Below are positions 45,540 to 55,834 of a DNA stretch of 64,000 bases, one piece after another (position 1 is the first letter of the stretch; each line of letters starts with the position of its first letter). The notes beneath the pieces were generated by a model that saw only the letters and a program-made list of their open reading frames with translations, made no database searches and had not been told where the DNA came from. This DNA comes from Chondrilla cf. caribensis. Lineage: Eukaryota; Porifera; Demospongiae; Chondrillida; Chondrillidae. A program made the translations under genes and the position numbers. Location: the NCBI GenBank assembly GCA_964020155.1, contig OZ026553.1, positions 4,227,509 through 4,291,508 on the forward strand, in the 5' to 3' direction.

Positions 45540-45868
45540 GTTCATAATATTATATGAATGCAGTTGTTTATAGATGTGTGTGCTCACTAACAAGTACATG
45601 TAAGTTGGTGATAGGGGTCACAGATGAAGGTTTTACTCAACCATGTATATATCAAGTTACTTTACTTGGTTTTCTAGCTGCAGGCAGTTGGATGTACATC
45701 TCACAAGTACATGCCCACACGCTCAGCCACCCTTATTTTCTGCATAACAGTTAAAATAGGTAAGGTCAACTAATTTGATGACCCTACCCAAATTAGAGCT
45801 TGTTTATTGTGGATATGTGCTTTATTTACTGCATGACAGTTATATCATGGAAGGGAGGGTTGAAATAT
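45540..45868. other. Unassigned segment unique to the second duplicate
   Basis: A 66-codon ORF (45554-45754) has no recognisable feature. CTAATTTGATGACCCTACC recurs near 51300-51325. Confidence 0.5.
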
Positions 45869-46056
45869 CGGTAGACAGAATGGAGAATAAAGTATACTCT
45901 TTTGCAGGAAGATCAGTTGGTGGTAAAGTTGGACACATGCATGACAGATACTGTGATTGGTGAATCGGTTCAAAGCACCTTAGCTTGCACATTAGGTGTA
46001 ATTTGTATACATGAGGCATCTCATATCAGTAAATTCAAGTGTTCAGAATGATATCA
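45869..46056 (+). repeat. About 200-bp direct repeat, unit 2
   Basis: About 2.1 kb downstream of unit 1, with very few differences, so a recent local duplication. Confidence 0.75.
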
Positions 46057-46265
46057 GATTTTAATACACAATGTGCAACTTTGGAGAACCCTTACACAAT
46101 TTGCAACTGCACCGCTGTCATCTGAATTTGCACCCGGGTATGCCTTGGAAAATGCCCTTCACTTCTTTTTTGGTCACAAATTGTCTTCCCACAGCCTTGC
46201 CAGGCATTGTCAGGACCTCTGGTTTCAGTTGTACTTGTTCTTGGTGTTAGCCCTGTGTCCGAGGC
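46057..46265. other. About 200-bp segment absent from the first duplicate
   Basis: Lies between the direct repeat and GAGGCCACATCTAGTTAGG. On the minus strand MPGKAVGRQFVTKKEVKG is open for about 30 codons before a stop. A 96-codon plus-strand frame (46073-46363) overlaps it. Neither is assignable. Confidence 0.35.
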
Positions 46266-46440
46266 CACATCTAGTTAGGACAACTCCCATATGTTTCCTT
46301 TCACACAGTAGTTACTTCCTAACTAGATTTTTGTATCTTATTGTTACTTTTGGATTGAAGTAATTATATGTGTTCACACAACATGGATTCCAAAATAACA
46401 ATCGATGCACCTTGTGATAGATATGTGACTAATAACATTT

Positions 46441-46444
<4 letters not shown>

Positions 46445-46483
<39 letters not shown>

Positions 46484-46562
46484 CTGTGTGTGTGTGCACG
46501 TGTGTGTGCATGCGTGCGCGTGTGTGTGTGTGTGCGTATGTGTGTGTGCGTGTGTGTGTGCA
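46445..46562. repeat. (GT)n with GCGT interruptions
   Basis: Pair of 20691-20759, expanded and interrupted. Confidence 0.95.
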
Positions 46563-46979
46563 TGAATGCATGTGTAATGGTTTCAGTTATGACATGCATG
46601 TGGAGTTAGTATCAGGTGCTAAGCACAAATAAGATATGCACATACAACAGATACTTAACACAGATATGATATTATGTATTGTACAGTGTCAGTGAACAAA
46701 GTATGTAAATAATAATGGAAATATGTACACTTTTAATTTGTAATCAATCTTGTTTCACTGCTTAATTGTTTGTTATTTGCTAATTTTTCGCATAGAATCT
46801 TGCAAGTAATTGTCAGTGATGTTGTTGTTACACTCATTCTTTGTTGTGCAAGCTTGTTTGCTGCATATCCATATGGTTTTTTGGTGTTGTATTTTTGTTG
46901 TGTAGTGTTAGTTTTACATGCAGTTTACAAGCGAATATATGCCCTAAATTTAGGTAAAATGAATAAAGTTACTAAGTGT

Positions 46980-47049
46980 TCCACAATTAATTAATGTGCG
47001 TGGGTGCATGACGAGCATGAATATCACATGCTACCAGCAGCTATAAAAG
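46980..47049 (+). promoter_or_regulatory. TATA promoter of peptide gene 10
   Basis: TATAAAAG at 47042-47049, preceded by GTGCGTGGGTGCATGACGAGCATGAATATCACATGC. The corresponding stretch is missing upstream of gene 5. Confidence 0.72.
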
Positions 47050-47147
47050 AGAGCTACAGAGCTCCACTTGTTCATTCATTTTGTGAGTTCTTTGGTGGGA
47101 ACAACTGTGATAGTCTCGTTTGATTCCATAACTTGAGGTGATCTGAA

Positions 47148-47465
47148 ATGTTTGGAAAAGGAGTCCTCTTGGTTCTGTTGGTTCTTGGAGCCATTGCTTA
47201 TCAAGCTCAGGCTCGGCCATGTAAGTAGTCAGTATTGTATAGCTTCATGCAGATGTGTGATTCTTCTCTGTGATGGTTACATAATATATATCTGTTGAAT
47301 GGTAAAGGTGCATCAGATATGAACTTATATATACTATTTTCAGTTGTATGCTACTCTAAGATGAAATGTCAAGGAAGAGTAGTGACAACAGGGAGATTCT
47401 GTTGTAAACATCCAGATTCTGTGACTGTAAAGGATGTTAACATCGGTTGGTGTTACCCATGGTGA
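47148..47465 (+). CDS. Secreted cysteine-rich peptide, gene 10 (subfamily B)
   Basis: Exon 1 is 47148-47220, the intron 47221-47343 (123 bp) and exon 2 is 47344-47465, giving 64 residues. The leader is consensus, ending QAQARP. The mature part has FVCYSKMKCQGRVVTTG, FCC, 15 residues, then C-Y-P-W. It is the positional partner of gene 5 and keeps the full promoter and 5' UTR (GTTCTTTGGTGGGAACAAC), so it is the best reference for an expressed subfamily B gene. Confidence 0.85.
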
Positions 47466-47469
47466 GAAC

Positions 47470-47870
47470 ATTCTTAGTACACATGCGGAATCTGTCTTAA
47501 TCACACTCCATTTGTGAAAATAATTTAAATTTCTCTGTAATATAGTAAATGGGTCTAGAAATCCGATGCCAGGCTACTCTTGGAAATAAGGATTCTGTCA
47601 CACAGATTAACTGCAAGCAGCTGACATAGTAATCTCAAATAAACTTTAAGCCATTTTGCCCAAACCATGTAGTGTATACGTAGTTTATTCAGTTTATTAG
47701 GTGCTTATAATAGGAAATTACACTTACTGATAATTATGGTGTTGATTGCCAAGAGTTATTAATCATTAATCACAATGATGTCTGATTTGATTGAGTGCAT
47801 GAAAGTTTAAGACAGCTAATAAATAGTGTATAATGGTGCACTCACTGCGGATAAGTGAAGTAGTCAGGTT
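47470..47870 (+). repeat. R4 flank of gene 10
   Basis: Pair of 21560-22000, then diverts at GGTTGACCAAGAGGACTACAC into the block paired with 26340. Confidence 0.75.
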
Positions 47871-48044
47871 GACCAAGAGGACTACACTAATGATAATAGC
47901 ATCATATGGGAAGTGTATGTACACTGTGTGCCTTACTTTTGTAATTGGTGAATGCATCAGATAGGATCACTCTGGAGTGTTGCATGTGTTGTTATATAGG
48001 TTGAAAGTATGGCTCCAATAGTAACACATGCATATGTATGCATA

Positions 48045-48086
48045 ATATGTGTGTGTGTTGTGTGCTTTGTGTGTGTGTGTGTGTGT

Positions 48087-48160
<74 letters not shown>

Positions 48161-48161
48161 A
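48045..48161. repeat. (GT)n microsatellite
   Basis: Pair of 26530-26725 but without the duplicated GATG interruption. Confidence 0.95.
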
Positions 48162-48199
48162 TGTTATTATTAGAGAAGTGTAGGACTATTTGCTAATAT

Positions 48200-48680
48200 T
48201 GGCATGGAAGGATACCATGCATCTACTGTGAACATGGAAACATACAACAAATCACTTTTGAAATTCAAGACCCCTATGAAATATGTACAAGTATAACCAT
48301 TATGGTAGTATACCTTTAATGTCACTATATGGATGGTAATCAAAACATATTATATCCTATAAACGAGCACCACACATGACGGAAATAGCATTTTTTGTGG
48401 TCACAGGTCATTGTGCTAGTGAAATATTAATAGTCAGAATCATCGGAGAACTCTATGCTCAAGTGAGCTTCTTTCCTACAATGGGTCCTGAGACAGGGTG
48501 ACATTGCAATTATTATTACTACTAGTTCCCAATGGACAATATAATAGTATTGTATTAGAAGTGTATGTACACTGTGTGCCTTCCTTTGTATATAATTGGT
48601 GAATGCATGAATGATAGGATCACTATGGAGTGTTGCATGTGATAGGTTGAAAGTAAAGTTACCATAGTAACACATGCATA
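48200..48680 (-). repeat. R1 copy, minus orientation
   Basis: X-box at 48658-48671. The frame is open on the minus strand at 48427-48687. Confidence 0.85.
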
Positions 48681-48743
48681 GGTGCATAGGGTGTTACAAA
48701 TAATGGGACGATGCACCTTGTGATAGGCACGTGACTGATAACG

Positions 48744-48746
<3 letters not shown>

Positions 48747-48809
<63 letters not shown>
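48747..48809. repeat. (GT)n microsatellite
   Basis: Pure GT tract. Confidence 0.95.
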
Positions 48810-48812
<3 letters not shown>

Positions 48813-49559
48813 GGTTGGCAGTCATGACATGGAGTACGTATATAGATGCTTACATTAATATGTACTTGTATCATGGGAGACAGGTCGATTAAAGGCAAAA
48901 AGGGTTCATAATACCTCTACAACACACTTGCAGTCAAGTCATTAACAAATTACCACCCTTTCCATTGACTGATCAGACCAATTTCCTGTCAACAGCAAAC
49001 AGTGTTGATGCTGATGATGGTGTACACATTTATTGTTGTGCACAGCTTGTTAATTGCACACATTTTTCTTGATAATATGCACGGTTTACTGCTGTACAAA
49101 GTTTGTGCAGTGTGCTTGTATGTTTTCTGTATACACAACATACAAGTTGTTAAACTCAACAAAATAATAAGTTGAATCCTAGTGTGGTACAGTGTGGTAG
49201 AACCTGAAGTATACAACAGCTCGGGAATGTTGCATGTGTTAGATTGAAAGTATGGTTCCAGTAGTAACACATGTAAATGTATGCACAATGTATGCATGAA
49301 ACCTTGCAAGTAATCATAACATGTCCTTATGTATATCTCAACTTGTAAATACAATAATCATAAAGTATAATATGCATCACATGAACTTGGAAACATGCAA
49401 AACACTTAAATCTAAGACCAGTCAGAATCATCGGAGAACTTTTTCCTATAGTGGATCTTAAAACAGAGTTACATTGAAATTACTATTACTACTAGTTCCC
49501 AATGGACATTATAATAGCATTGTATTAGAAGTGTATGTACACTGTGTGCCTTACTTTGT

Positions 49560-49983
49560 AGTTCAGTGTCTATGATACACGTGACCGTCCACGCAAAAAT
49601 GGTAATATTCGTGCTATGTGAACATTTGAGCACGGGGGATTATGAACTTTCGTCTGTTTTTGGCGAATTTGCGGTTATAGGTTAATATGTTCAAAATACA
49701 TTTATCTAACCTTTCGTGGTATAACCGCCATGAATTGGATCTTTTTGTGCCAAAAATTTTGAATTTTCAAAATACATTATATACAACTGGAAAGATGCCA
49801 TTATTGTTATATTACAGAGCTATGAATGTCATTAGAGTTCGCTTTGACCATAGATATTCAACTAGGACGGTGACGTCACAAGTCATGTGACTAACACCCT
49901 AGGTACTGGATTGGAAATGGAAGTAAACAAGCTGCACCACTGTCAAGTAAACTTATAATTTATACTGGTAATACAATCATTAC

Positions 49984-50023
<40 letters not shown>

Positions 50024-50390
50024 TTATAATGTCATTAGCTGTCTGCTGTGTCATGAGGCTATACTGTTGTTGGCTCATGAATGATCAACTTTTCTCCAAA
50101 TTAACTTTGTTAAAGCATTTATATTCTTCCATCTTGTCCCAATGAAATGCAAATTGTCTACATTTGGCGAAGACTTCAACAATCTCGTGGAAAACTGCCG
50201 AACACTCTGACATGTTATCCAGATGACAAGCGATCATTGTGTCATTCAATGCTCAATGCCTTGTCTTCTAAAAGATGCTGAACCAGAGGAGTCTGGATCC
50301 TTGATGAGTGTAGATAAATCCTGGCTGCTAATCGAATATCAATGCTTTGACACACTGTTCGTGTCATGTGACAGTTTGTGTCATGTGACA
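49560..50390 (+). pseudogene. Duplicated gene fragment, copy 2: possible Roco/NLR-type C-terminal piece
   Basis: Same arrangement as 28190-28950. The MTSDHCVIQCSMPCLLKDAE frame (from 50223) is open but the preceding TGA is shared. A CATGTGACAGTT segment is tandemly duplicated near 50365-50392. Confidence 0.25.
49984..50023. repeat. (AAT)n microsatellite
   Basis: Expanded relative to the paired locus near 28550-28566. Confidence 0.95.
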
Positions 50391-50399
50391 GTTATAGTG

Positions 50400-50440
50400 T
50401 GTGTATGTGCATGTGTGTGTGTGTGTGTGTGTGTGTGTGG
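50400..50440. repeat. (GT)n microsatellite
   Basis: Shorter pair of 28940-29005. Confidence 0.9.
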
Positions 50441-50589
50441 TTGTGTTCGTGTGTGGATATTAATACATGTACGTATGTATTATAGTTGTTAGTCATGATG
50501 TGGAGTAGTAAAGGTGTTCACATTATGTATTATTAATTTTAATGCTTAAGTTTGGTATGCATTGTCCTTTATGCTATTTTTCAAATTGA

Positions 50590-50740
50590 AATTACTTTAC
50601 TTGCTCTCTTCCAGTTGAATGTTGTAAGGGTCCCAGGCATGGTTGATGGTCCAGGAACAGGATGGCCATGGATAGATATAACTAAAGGAAGCCATTTTCA
50701 TGCTAGGTTTGATAATAATAATTATACGATTGTATAGGCC
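50590..50740 (+). pseudogene. Exon-like segment after TTGCTCTCTTCCAG, copy 2 (open)
   Basis: After a strong acceptor-like motif a frame reads VVRVPGMVDGPGTGWPWIDI, then TKGSHFHARF and DNNNYTIV-stop. It stays open here but is interrupted at 29160-29275. Product unknown. Confidence 0.35.
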
Positions 50741-50759
50741 AATATTAACATTAGTAAAT

Positions 50760-51530
50760 CATAATAATGGATATAAACCAAGTACATCAGAAAATTATAT
50801 ACATTGTACGCGATGAACAAACAGTAGCAACTATACATGCAGTGAAGATGTTAATTGGGAGTAATTGTTGAATGGACACACCCACAGGAATGCTGCTACA
50901 TTGTGATTCAATCTGTGGTGAATTCAAGAAAGTAATACAAATTAATATCAGAATTCCTTAGATCATATTGTACTTATTATTAGAAGTTTATTTATTAAAT
51001 GAAGACGAGTATCAACATACAATGAATGAATTATAGTATCAGAAAGAAAAAATACACACATATACAGGGTAGCATAGCTGGCTTAAACTGGTTCAAAATG
51101 AGGAAGCCAATAACACGTTGACCCATAATTTGGCTTCATTCCAGCTAATATCTAATTATGGACATGTCAACAATTGACCACTGTATCGTCAACTCAGACT
51201 CACATCTGCACAATGTCCTGAGATGTTACCAATAAAGCTCAATTGTTTGTTTTATGGGTATGTGGGGGTCACTAATTAGTTCACTCTACCTGAGTAGGGT
51301 CAACTAATTTGGTGACCCTACCTGGATAATATGTGCTTGTTTACTGCAAATGTGTGAAGCAGCTGATAGAAATGTATAATAAAACACACAAAACCCAGTA
51401 CTGTTAAATAATAATTGGAAGGTATATAAAATAACCTATTATATGTAACCTGTCTTTTTGCCACCGAACATGGCCACCGAGCTACGCCCCCGCTAGTTTC
51501 GTGCATACCATCTATATGTTGAGCAGTTTG
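50760..51530. other. Region without recognisable gene
   Basis: Mostly unique AT-rich sequence. A GGGTCACTAATTAGTTCAC ... GTCAACTAATTTGGTGACCC inverted repeat occurs at about 51266-51316. No exon supported. Confidence 0.6.
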
Positions 51531-51699
51531 TTTTTTTGCATTTGAATGGTTTTGTTGGTTTGTTACATTTTATGTTGTATAGCGTTTGTTTATAGAACAC
51601 ATGTACTTTTAGTTAGTTGTACAAATGCAGTTTTAGCTACAAAAATTACCTAGATTTGGGTGAATTGAGAAAAGTTAATAAGTGTTCTGCACAATTAAC

Positions 51700-51753
51700 G
51701 TGCGTGGGCGCATGACGAGCATGAATATCACATGCTACCAGTAGCTATAAAAG
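51700..51753 (+). promoter_or_regulatory. TATA promoter of peptide gene 11
   Basis: TATAAAAG at 51746-51753, preceded by GTGCGTGGGCGCATGACGAGCATGAATATCACATGC. GAGAGCTACAGAGCTCTAC follows. Confidence 0.72.
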
Positions 51754-51851
51754 AGAGCTACAGAGCTCTACTTGTTCATTCATTCTGTGAGTTCTTTGGT
51801 GGGAACAACTGTGACAGTCTCGTTTCATTCAATAACTTGAGGTGATCTGAA

Positions 51852-52149
51852 ATGTTTGGAAAAGGAGTCCTCTTGGTTCTGTTGGTTCTTGGAGCCATTG
51901 CTTATCAGGCTCAGGCTTTTCCATGTAAGTAGTATGTATTGTATAGCTTCATGCAGATGTGTGATTCTTCTCTGTGATGGTTACATAACAGCCAAGATGA
52001 ATAAGATGCAAACTTACCCTTTTTTAGTTCAATGCTACTATGAGCCAGATTGTGTAGGAGATTCTCAGACTGAGGAGTTTGGGTGTTGTGAAGAGGGCCA
52101 AGATTATGCCTCCGGACAGGATTTGTCTGCACCATGTTTCAACTGGTGA
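51852..52149 (+). CDS. Secreted cysteine-rich peptide, gene 11 (subfamily A)
   Basis: Exon 1 is 51852-51924, the intron 51925-52027 (103 bp, acceptor TTTTTTAG) and exon 2 is 52028-52149, giving 64 residues. The leader ends QAQAFP. The mature part starts FQCYYEPDCVGDS, has TEEFGCCEEGQDYASGQD and ends C-F-N-W. It is the only complete subfamily A gene on the plus strand. The 5' UTR (TGTGAGTTCTTTGGTGGGAA) and promoter are complete. A short transposon lies 15 bp past the stop codon and may provide or disrupt 3' UTR sequence. Confidence 0.85.
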
Positions 52150-52161
52150 GGATATTCTCAG

Positions 52162-52339
52162 TACAGTGAATTCTTGTTAATCCGCCACCGCTTCATCTGC
52201 CAACCATATAATCTGCCACAATTTCCTAGTACCAATACAATGTACAAGTACCAATGAATATCCAGTTAATCCGCCAAACTTGTTAATCCACCATATTCTT
52301 TGAAGATGAATAGCGACAGATTGATAAGTTTTCACTGTA
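52162..52339. mobile_element. pogo/Tigger-like MITE, 174 bp, TA duplication
   Basis: The element 52164-52337 begins CAGTGAATTCTTGTTAATCCGCC and ends in the approximate inverse (ATAAGTTTTCACTG), flanked by TA on both sides. A CAGTG terminus, GTTAATCCG subterminal motif and TA target are typical of pogo/Tigger elements. Paralogous gene 3' flanks (for example 8651-8700) lack it. In this copy about 14 bp of host sequence is also missing to its right. Confidence 0.75.
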
Positions 52340-52830
52340 CGTTACACAATTCAAACTTTTCAATGATTCACACTCTGCCTGTAAATTTTGACTTTTCTCT
52401 ATGTAGTATCTGAGGGGAAATAACCGTTGTCAGACTACTCTTGGAACTAACAATTACATCATGTAGATTAACTGCAAGTAGCAAACAATAGCATAGTAAT
52501 ATCAAATAAACTTCATCTAACCATAACTATTTAGCCTGAACCATGTAGTGTAGCTTCTTCAGTTTTTGTAGCTGCTTATAATAGGAAATTATACTTACTG
52601 ATAATTATGGTGTTGATTGCCAAGAGCTATTAATCATTTAATCACAATGATGTCTGATTCAATCAAGTGCATGAAAGTTTAAGACAGCCAGTAAATAGTG
52701 TATAATGGTGCACACACTGTGGATAAGTGAAGTAGTCAGGTCGACCATGAAGAAATGTACAATGTGAGAATGAGAAAATATATGATTACTGTAGGCAGAT
52801 CTTTATAGGAGATCGAAGAGTGCAATTTAA
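52340..52830 (+). repeat. R4 flank of gene 11
   Basis: Reverse-orientation R4, comparable to 8680-9170. Confidence 0.75.
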
Positions 52831-53029
52831 CAAAAAGCGCAATACAAGCGTAGTGTAGCACAGGGTGGTGGAATTCTGGAATACTTAGCTTTTGGCTTTC
52901 AATACGATACACTGTAAGACATTGAACTATTAGGAAAGGTTAGAATTTCAAGATCTAATAGTCTATTCGGAGAAGGTGAGGGTGCAGGGGTATTGCATAA
53001 ACCCTACACTCCACTCTTACCTACAGGCC

Positions 53030-53830
53030 TGTAAGGGTTACCTGTGAGGCAGGGAGAGCAATATATTTAGCAATATTTGGGTTAACTTCAGTCTCTATAT
53101 ATGGGCCGATATTAAGAGAGTCTGTCTTTGGCTAATCAACGTGTTTTATGCAGTACATATACTGTACGTATATTGGCTGTGTGGGGTGTCATGTATGAGG
53201 AGATGTGAGTGTGAGGACCATGATTCCCGTGTACAACATCAACTCCCCACCCTTAACAGGTGAAGGAAACCCTCACTACGTGGTATTCCATTGTATGTAC
53301 ATATTATATGTATGTCAAATTGTATGTACAACATTGATATGGTGGTAAAGGATACCATGCATCCACTGTGAACTTGGTAACATACAACAAATCACTTTTG
53401 AAATTTTAGACCCCTACATGAAATATGTACAGTTATGACCACCATGGTTGCATTTCACCATAAGGATGGTAATCAAAGCATAGCCCATAATCGAGCATCA
53501 TGACGAAAACAGCCATTTCTTTTGTGGTTCCAGGTCATTGTGTTAGTGAAGTAATAATAGTCAGAATCATCGGAGAACTTTATGCTCAAGTGAGCTTCTT
53601 TCCTACAATGGGTCCTGAGACAGGGTGACATTGCAATTATTATTACTACTAGTTCCCAATGGACAATAATAATAACATTGTATTAGGAGTGTATGTACAC
53701 TGTGTGCCTTCCTTTGTATATAATTGGTGAATGCATGAATGATAGGATTACTCTGGAGTGATGCATGTGATAGGTTGAAAGAACAGTTACCATAGTAACC
53801 CATGCATATGTACACACAATGTGTGTATGC
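53030..53830 (-). repeat. R1 copy, minus orientation
   Basis: X-box at 53786-53799. Includes the GGTATTCCATTGTATGTACATA segment at its left. Confidence 0.85.
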
Positions 53831-54014
53831 GTTAGTTTGTGCACATGCATGTGCACATGTGTGTGTGTCTGTGTGTGGTGTCTGTGTACATATGTATGTG
53901 TATATTATAATATTATTTATGAATACAATTAAAGGATTGAGAGGTTGAAAAGACAGGTACCATAATACCACACATACATATATGCATATATACATAATGT
54001 ATTCATGTATGGTG

Positions 54015-54058
54015 TCTGTGTGTGTGTGTTTGTGTGTGTGTGTTTGTGTGTGGTGTGT

Positions 54059-54153
<95 letters not shown>
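54015..54153. repeat. (GT)n microsatellite
   Basis: GT with TTTG and GTGGTG interruptions. It abuts GCAATTTTTCATTTTGGAGCC. Confidence 0.95.
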
Positions 54154-54156
<3 letters not shown>

Positions 54157-54199
54157 AATTTTTCATTTTGGAGCCATCCGTGAAAATTTTTGCCTGTGA

Positions 54200-54560
54200 A
54201 AATTTCCCGCTATATAGCTATATAGCTGCCAACGATACCATTTTCAAAGTGGATGAAACCGTTATCAAACTCTTCAATACAACTGCTGTAGTTACGTTCA
54301 GAGATGTGTTGAGGCAGCCCCCTAGTTCCTGAATGAAGGTGCCTCTGAATATTCACTTAACCTACAAGGAGACGTACCAAATAAAGTAACCTGCTAAGTT
54401 TTGAATACAAGTCAATTATACACCAAGTACATCACTAATAAGATCAGTGTTGTATATAAGATCAGTGTACGTTGTATATAAGATCAGTTGTATATTTGAA
54501 TCCCAGTGTGTTACAGTGTGGTGGAACTCTAGAACACCCAGAGTTTGGCCGTAACATAAT
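54200..54560. repeat. Duplicated block (pair of 59790-60620) containing an empty site
   Basis: GCAGCCCCCTAGTTCCTGAAT and ACCTACAAGGAGACGTACC are shared with 59790-59970. AAGTCAATTATA and ACATCACTAATAAGATCAG then follow directly, without the 563-bp element present at 59974-60536. Confidence 0.75.
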
Positions 54561-54800
54561 AATCTTAAGCATACAACAGCTGGTGAATAGTGTATAATGG
54601 TGCACTCCCTGTGGATAAATGAAGTAGTCAGGTTGACCATGACGAATACACTACATGAGAATGATATCAGCATTGTACTGGAAGTGTATGTACACTGTGT
54701 ACCTTCCCTTTGTAATTGGTGAATGCATGAATGAATGATAGGGCCATGCACTCTGGAGTGTTGCATGTGTTATAGGTTGAAAGTATGATTCCACTATAGA
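54560..54800 (-). repeat. R1b copy (pair of 22140-22370)
   Basis: GGTTGACCATGACGAATACAC and GGCCATGCACTCTGGAGTG. GAATGAATGATAGG contains an extra GAAT. Confidence 0.65.
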
Positions 54801-54829
54801 TACTCCAACACATGGATTGGAAACTTGTG

Positions 54830-55245
54830 CAACCACATGGATTCATGTGTGTTGCACCATAGATATTCGTTGCATCATCGACTGCACAACTTTTGTTCTT
54901 AGTTTGAGAAAATGGCTACGATTGGTTCTTCTATGGATATTTGATACACATTGAACGTTTAACTGTTCTTGGACTGTTTGGAGTCGGTTGAAAGGGCTGA
55001 AGTGCTCCTTGTTGAATCCCTAAAACATTTAGATGTTTGTAGAGGCGGAGAGTTACTGTGCGATGCTACCAACAGGAACGAAATGATTAAGGTGAAAATA
55101 ATTATATTCATTATGTCATTGGCTGCATACCGCTCGTCACAAAAAGAGCACTGCTCGCGAGAATCGAGCAACCTTTCCGATGGTTCGTACAGTAACTATG
55201 AAATGCGAACATATCCTAGAGAGGTTTAAACGTGAACGGAGGTGA
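54830..55245 (+). repeat. Decayed pair of 22380-22800
   Basis: Most CpG sites of the first copy are TpG or CpA here, and the ATGGCTACGATTGG frame stops after ten codons. Confidence 0.6.
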
Positions 55246-55349
55246 TCGGACCTCGATTACGGTAGAATCTATTTGTAGATTTTAGTGTCCGACTCGGAAA
55301 AGACGTCGAAAGTAAAGAACCCATGATCGGACACCGCCTGTATTCGGAC

Positions 55350-55740
55350 ACATAAAATTGGCTATTTCTCGAAACTTATAAAATCTACCGACTCCCAATA
55401 AACTTCGTTTTATAGGCCATCACATGTAATCGCTCTCAACTCAGTAAGATCCTTGTAGCCTATCGCATGGCTCTACTAGAGTAGATCGAAAAAATCTCCC
55501 GATAATAATCGATATTCGGCCAAAGGAATGAGCTTCGGACGGACCTCACTACAGAGTGGAGAAACGACGAAGAACCCGAAAAACATCAGAAATTATAGCT
55601 CTACATGTCTACTTTAAAATATGAAAGTTAGAGGTGGATATGTATCATTTTGAGGAAATGCAAACATTGTTATCTAATCCTCTGTGAAAGACCAAATTTC
55701 CAACGAATTTATACTATTTTGGGAATTTATATAGGCTGAA
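55350..55740 (-). repeat. R3 copy rich in CpG
   Basis: TTCTCGAAACTTATAAAATC, CCGACTCCCAATAAACTTCG and GGACCTCACTACAGAGTGG match R3 in order but with many CpG where other copies have TpG or CpA. Confidence 0.7.
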
Positions 55741-55834
55741 TGGCGTTATTCGTCTATATAAATTTCTCTCTGCAATATAAATTTGTTTAGTGCTATTTTC
55801 TTTGTGTGTGGCATGAGAAAGCCACTGCGCATGC

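Noticed and set aside
46073..46363. 96-codon plus-strand ORF as a membrane protein
   Set aside because: The hydrophobic end is in duplicated non-coding sequence. The frame is not kept in the paired locus, and an equally long reading exists on the other strand.
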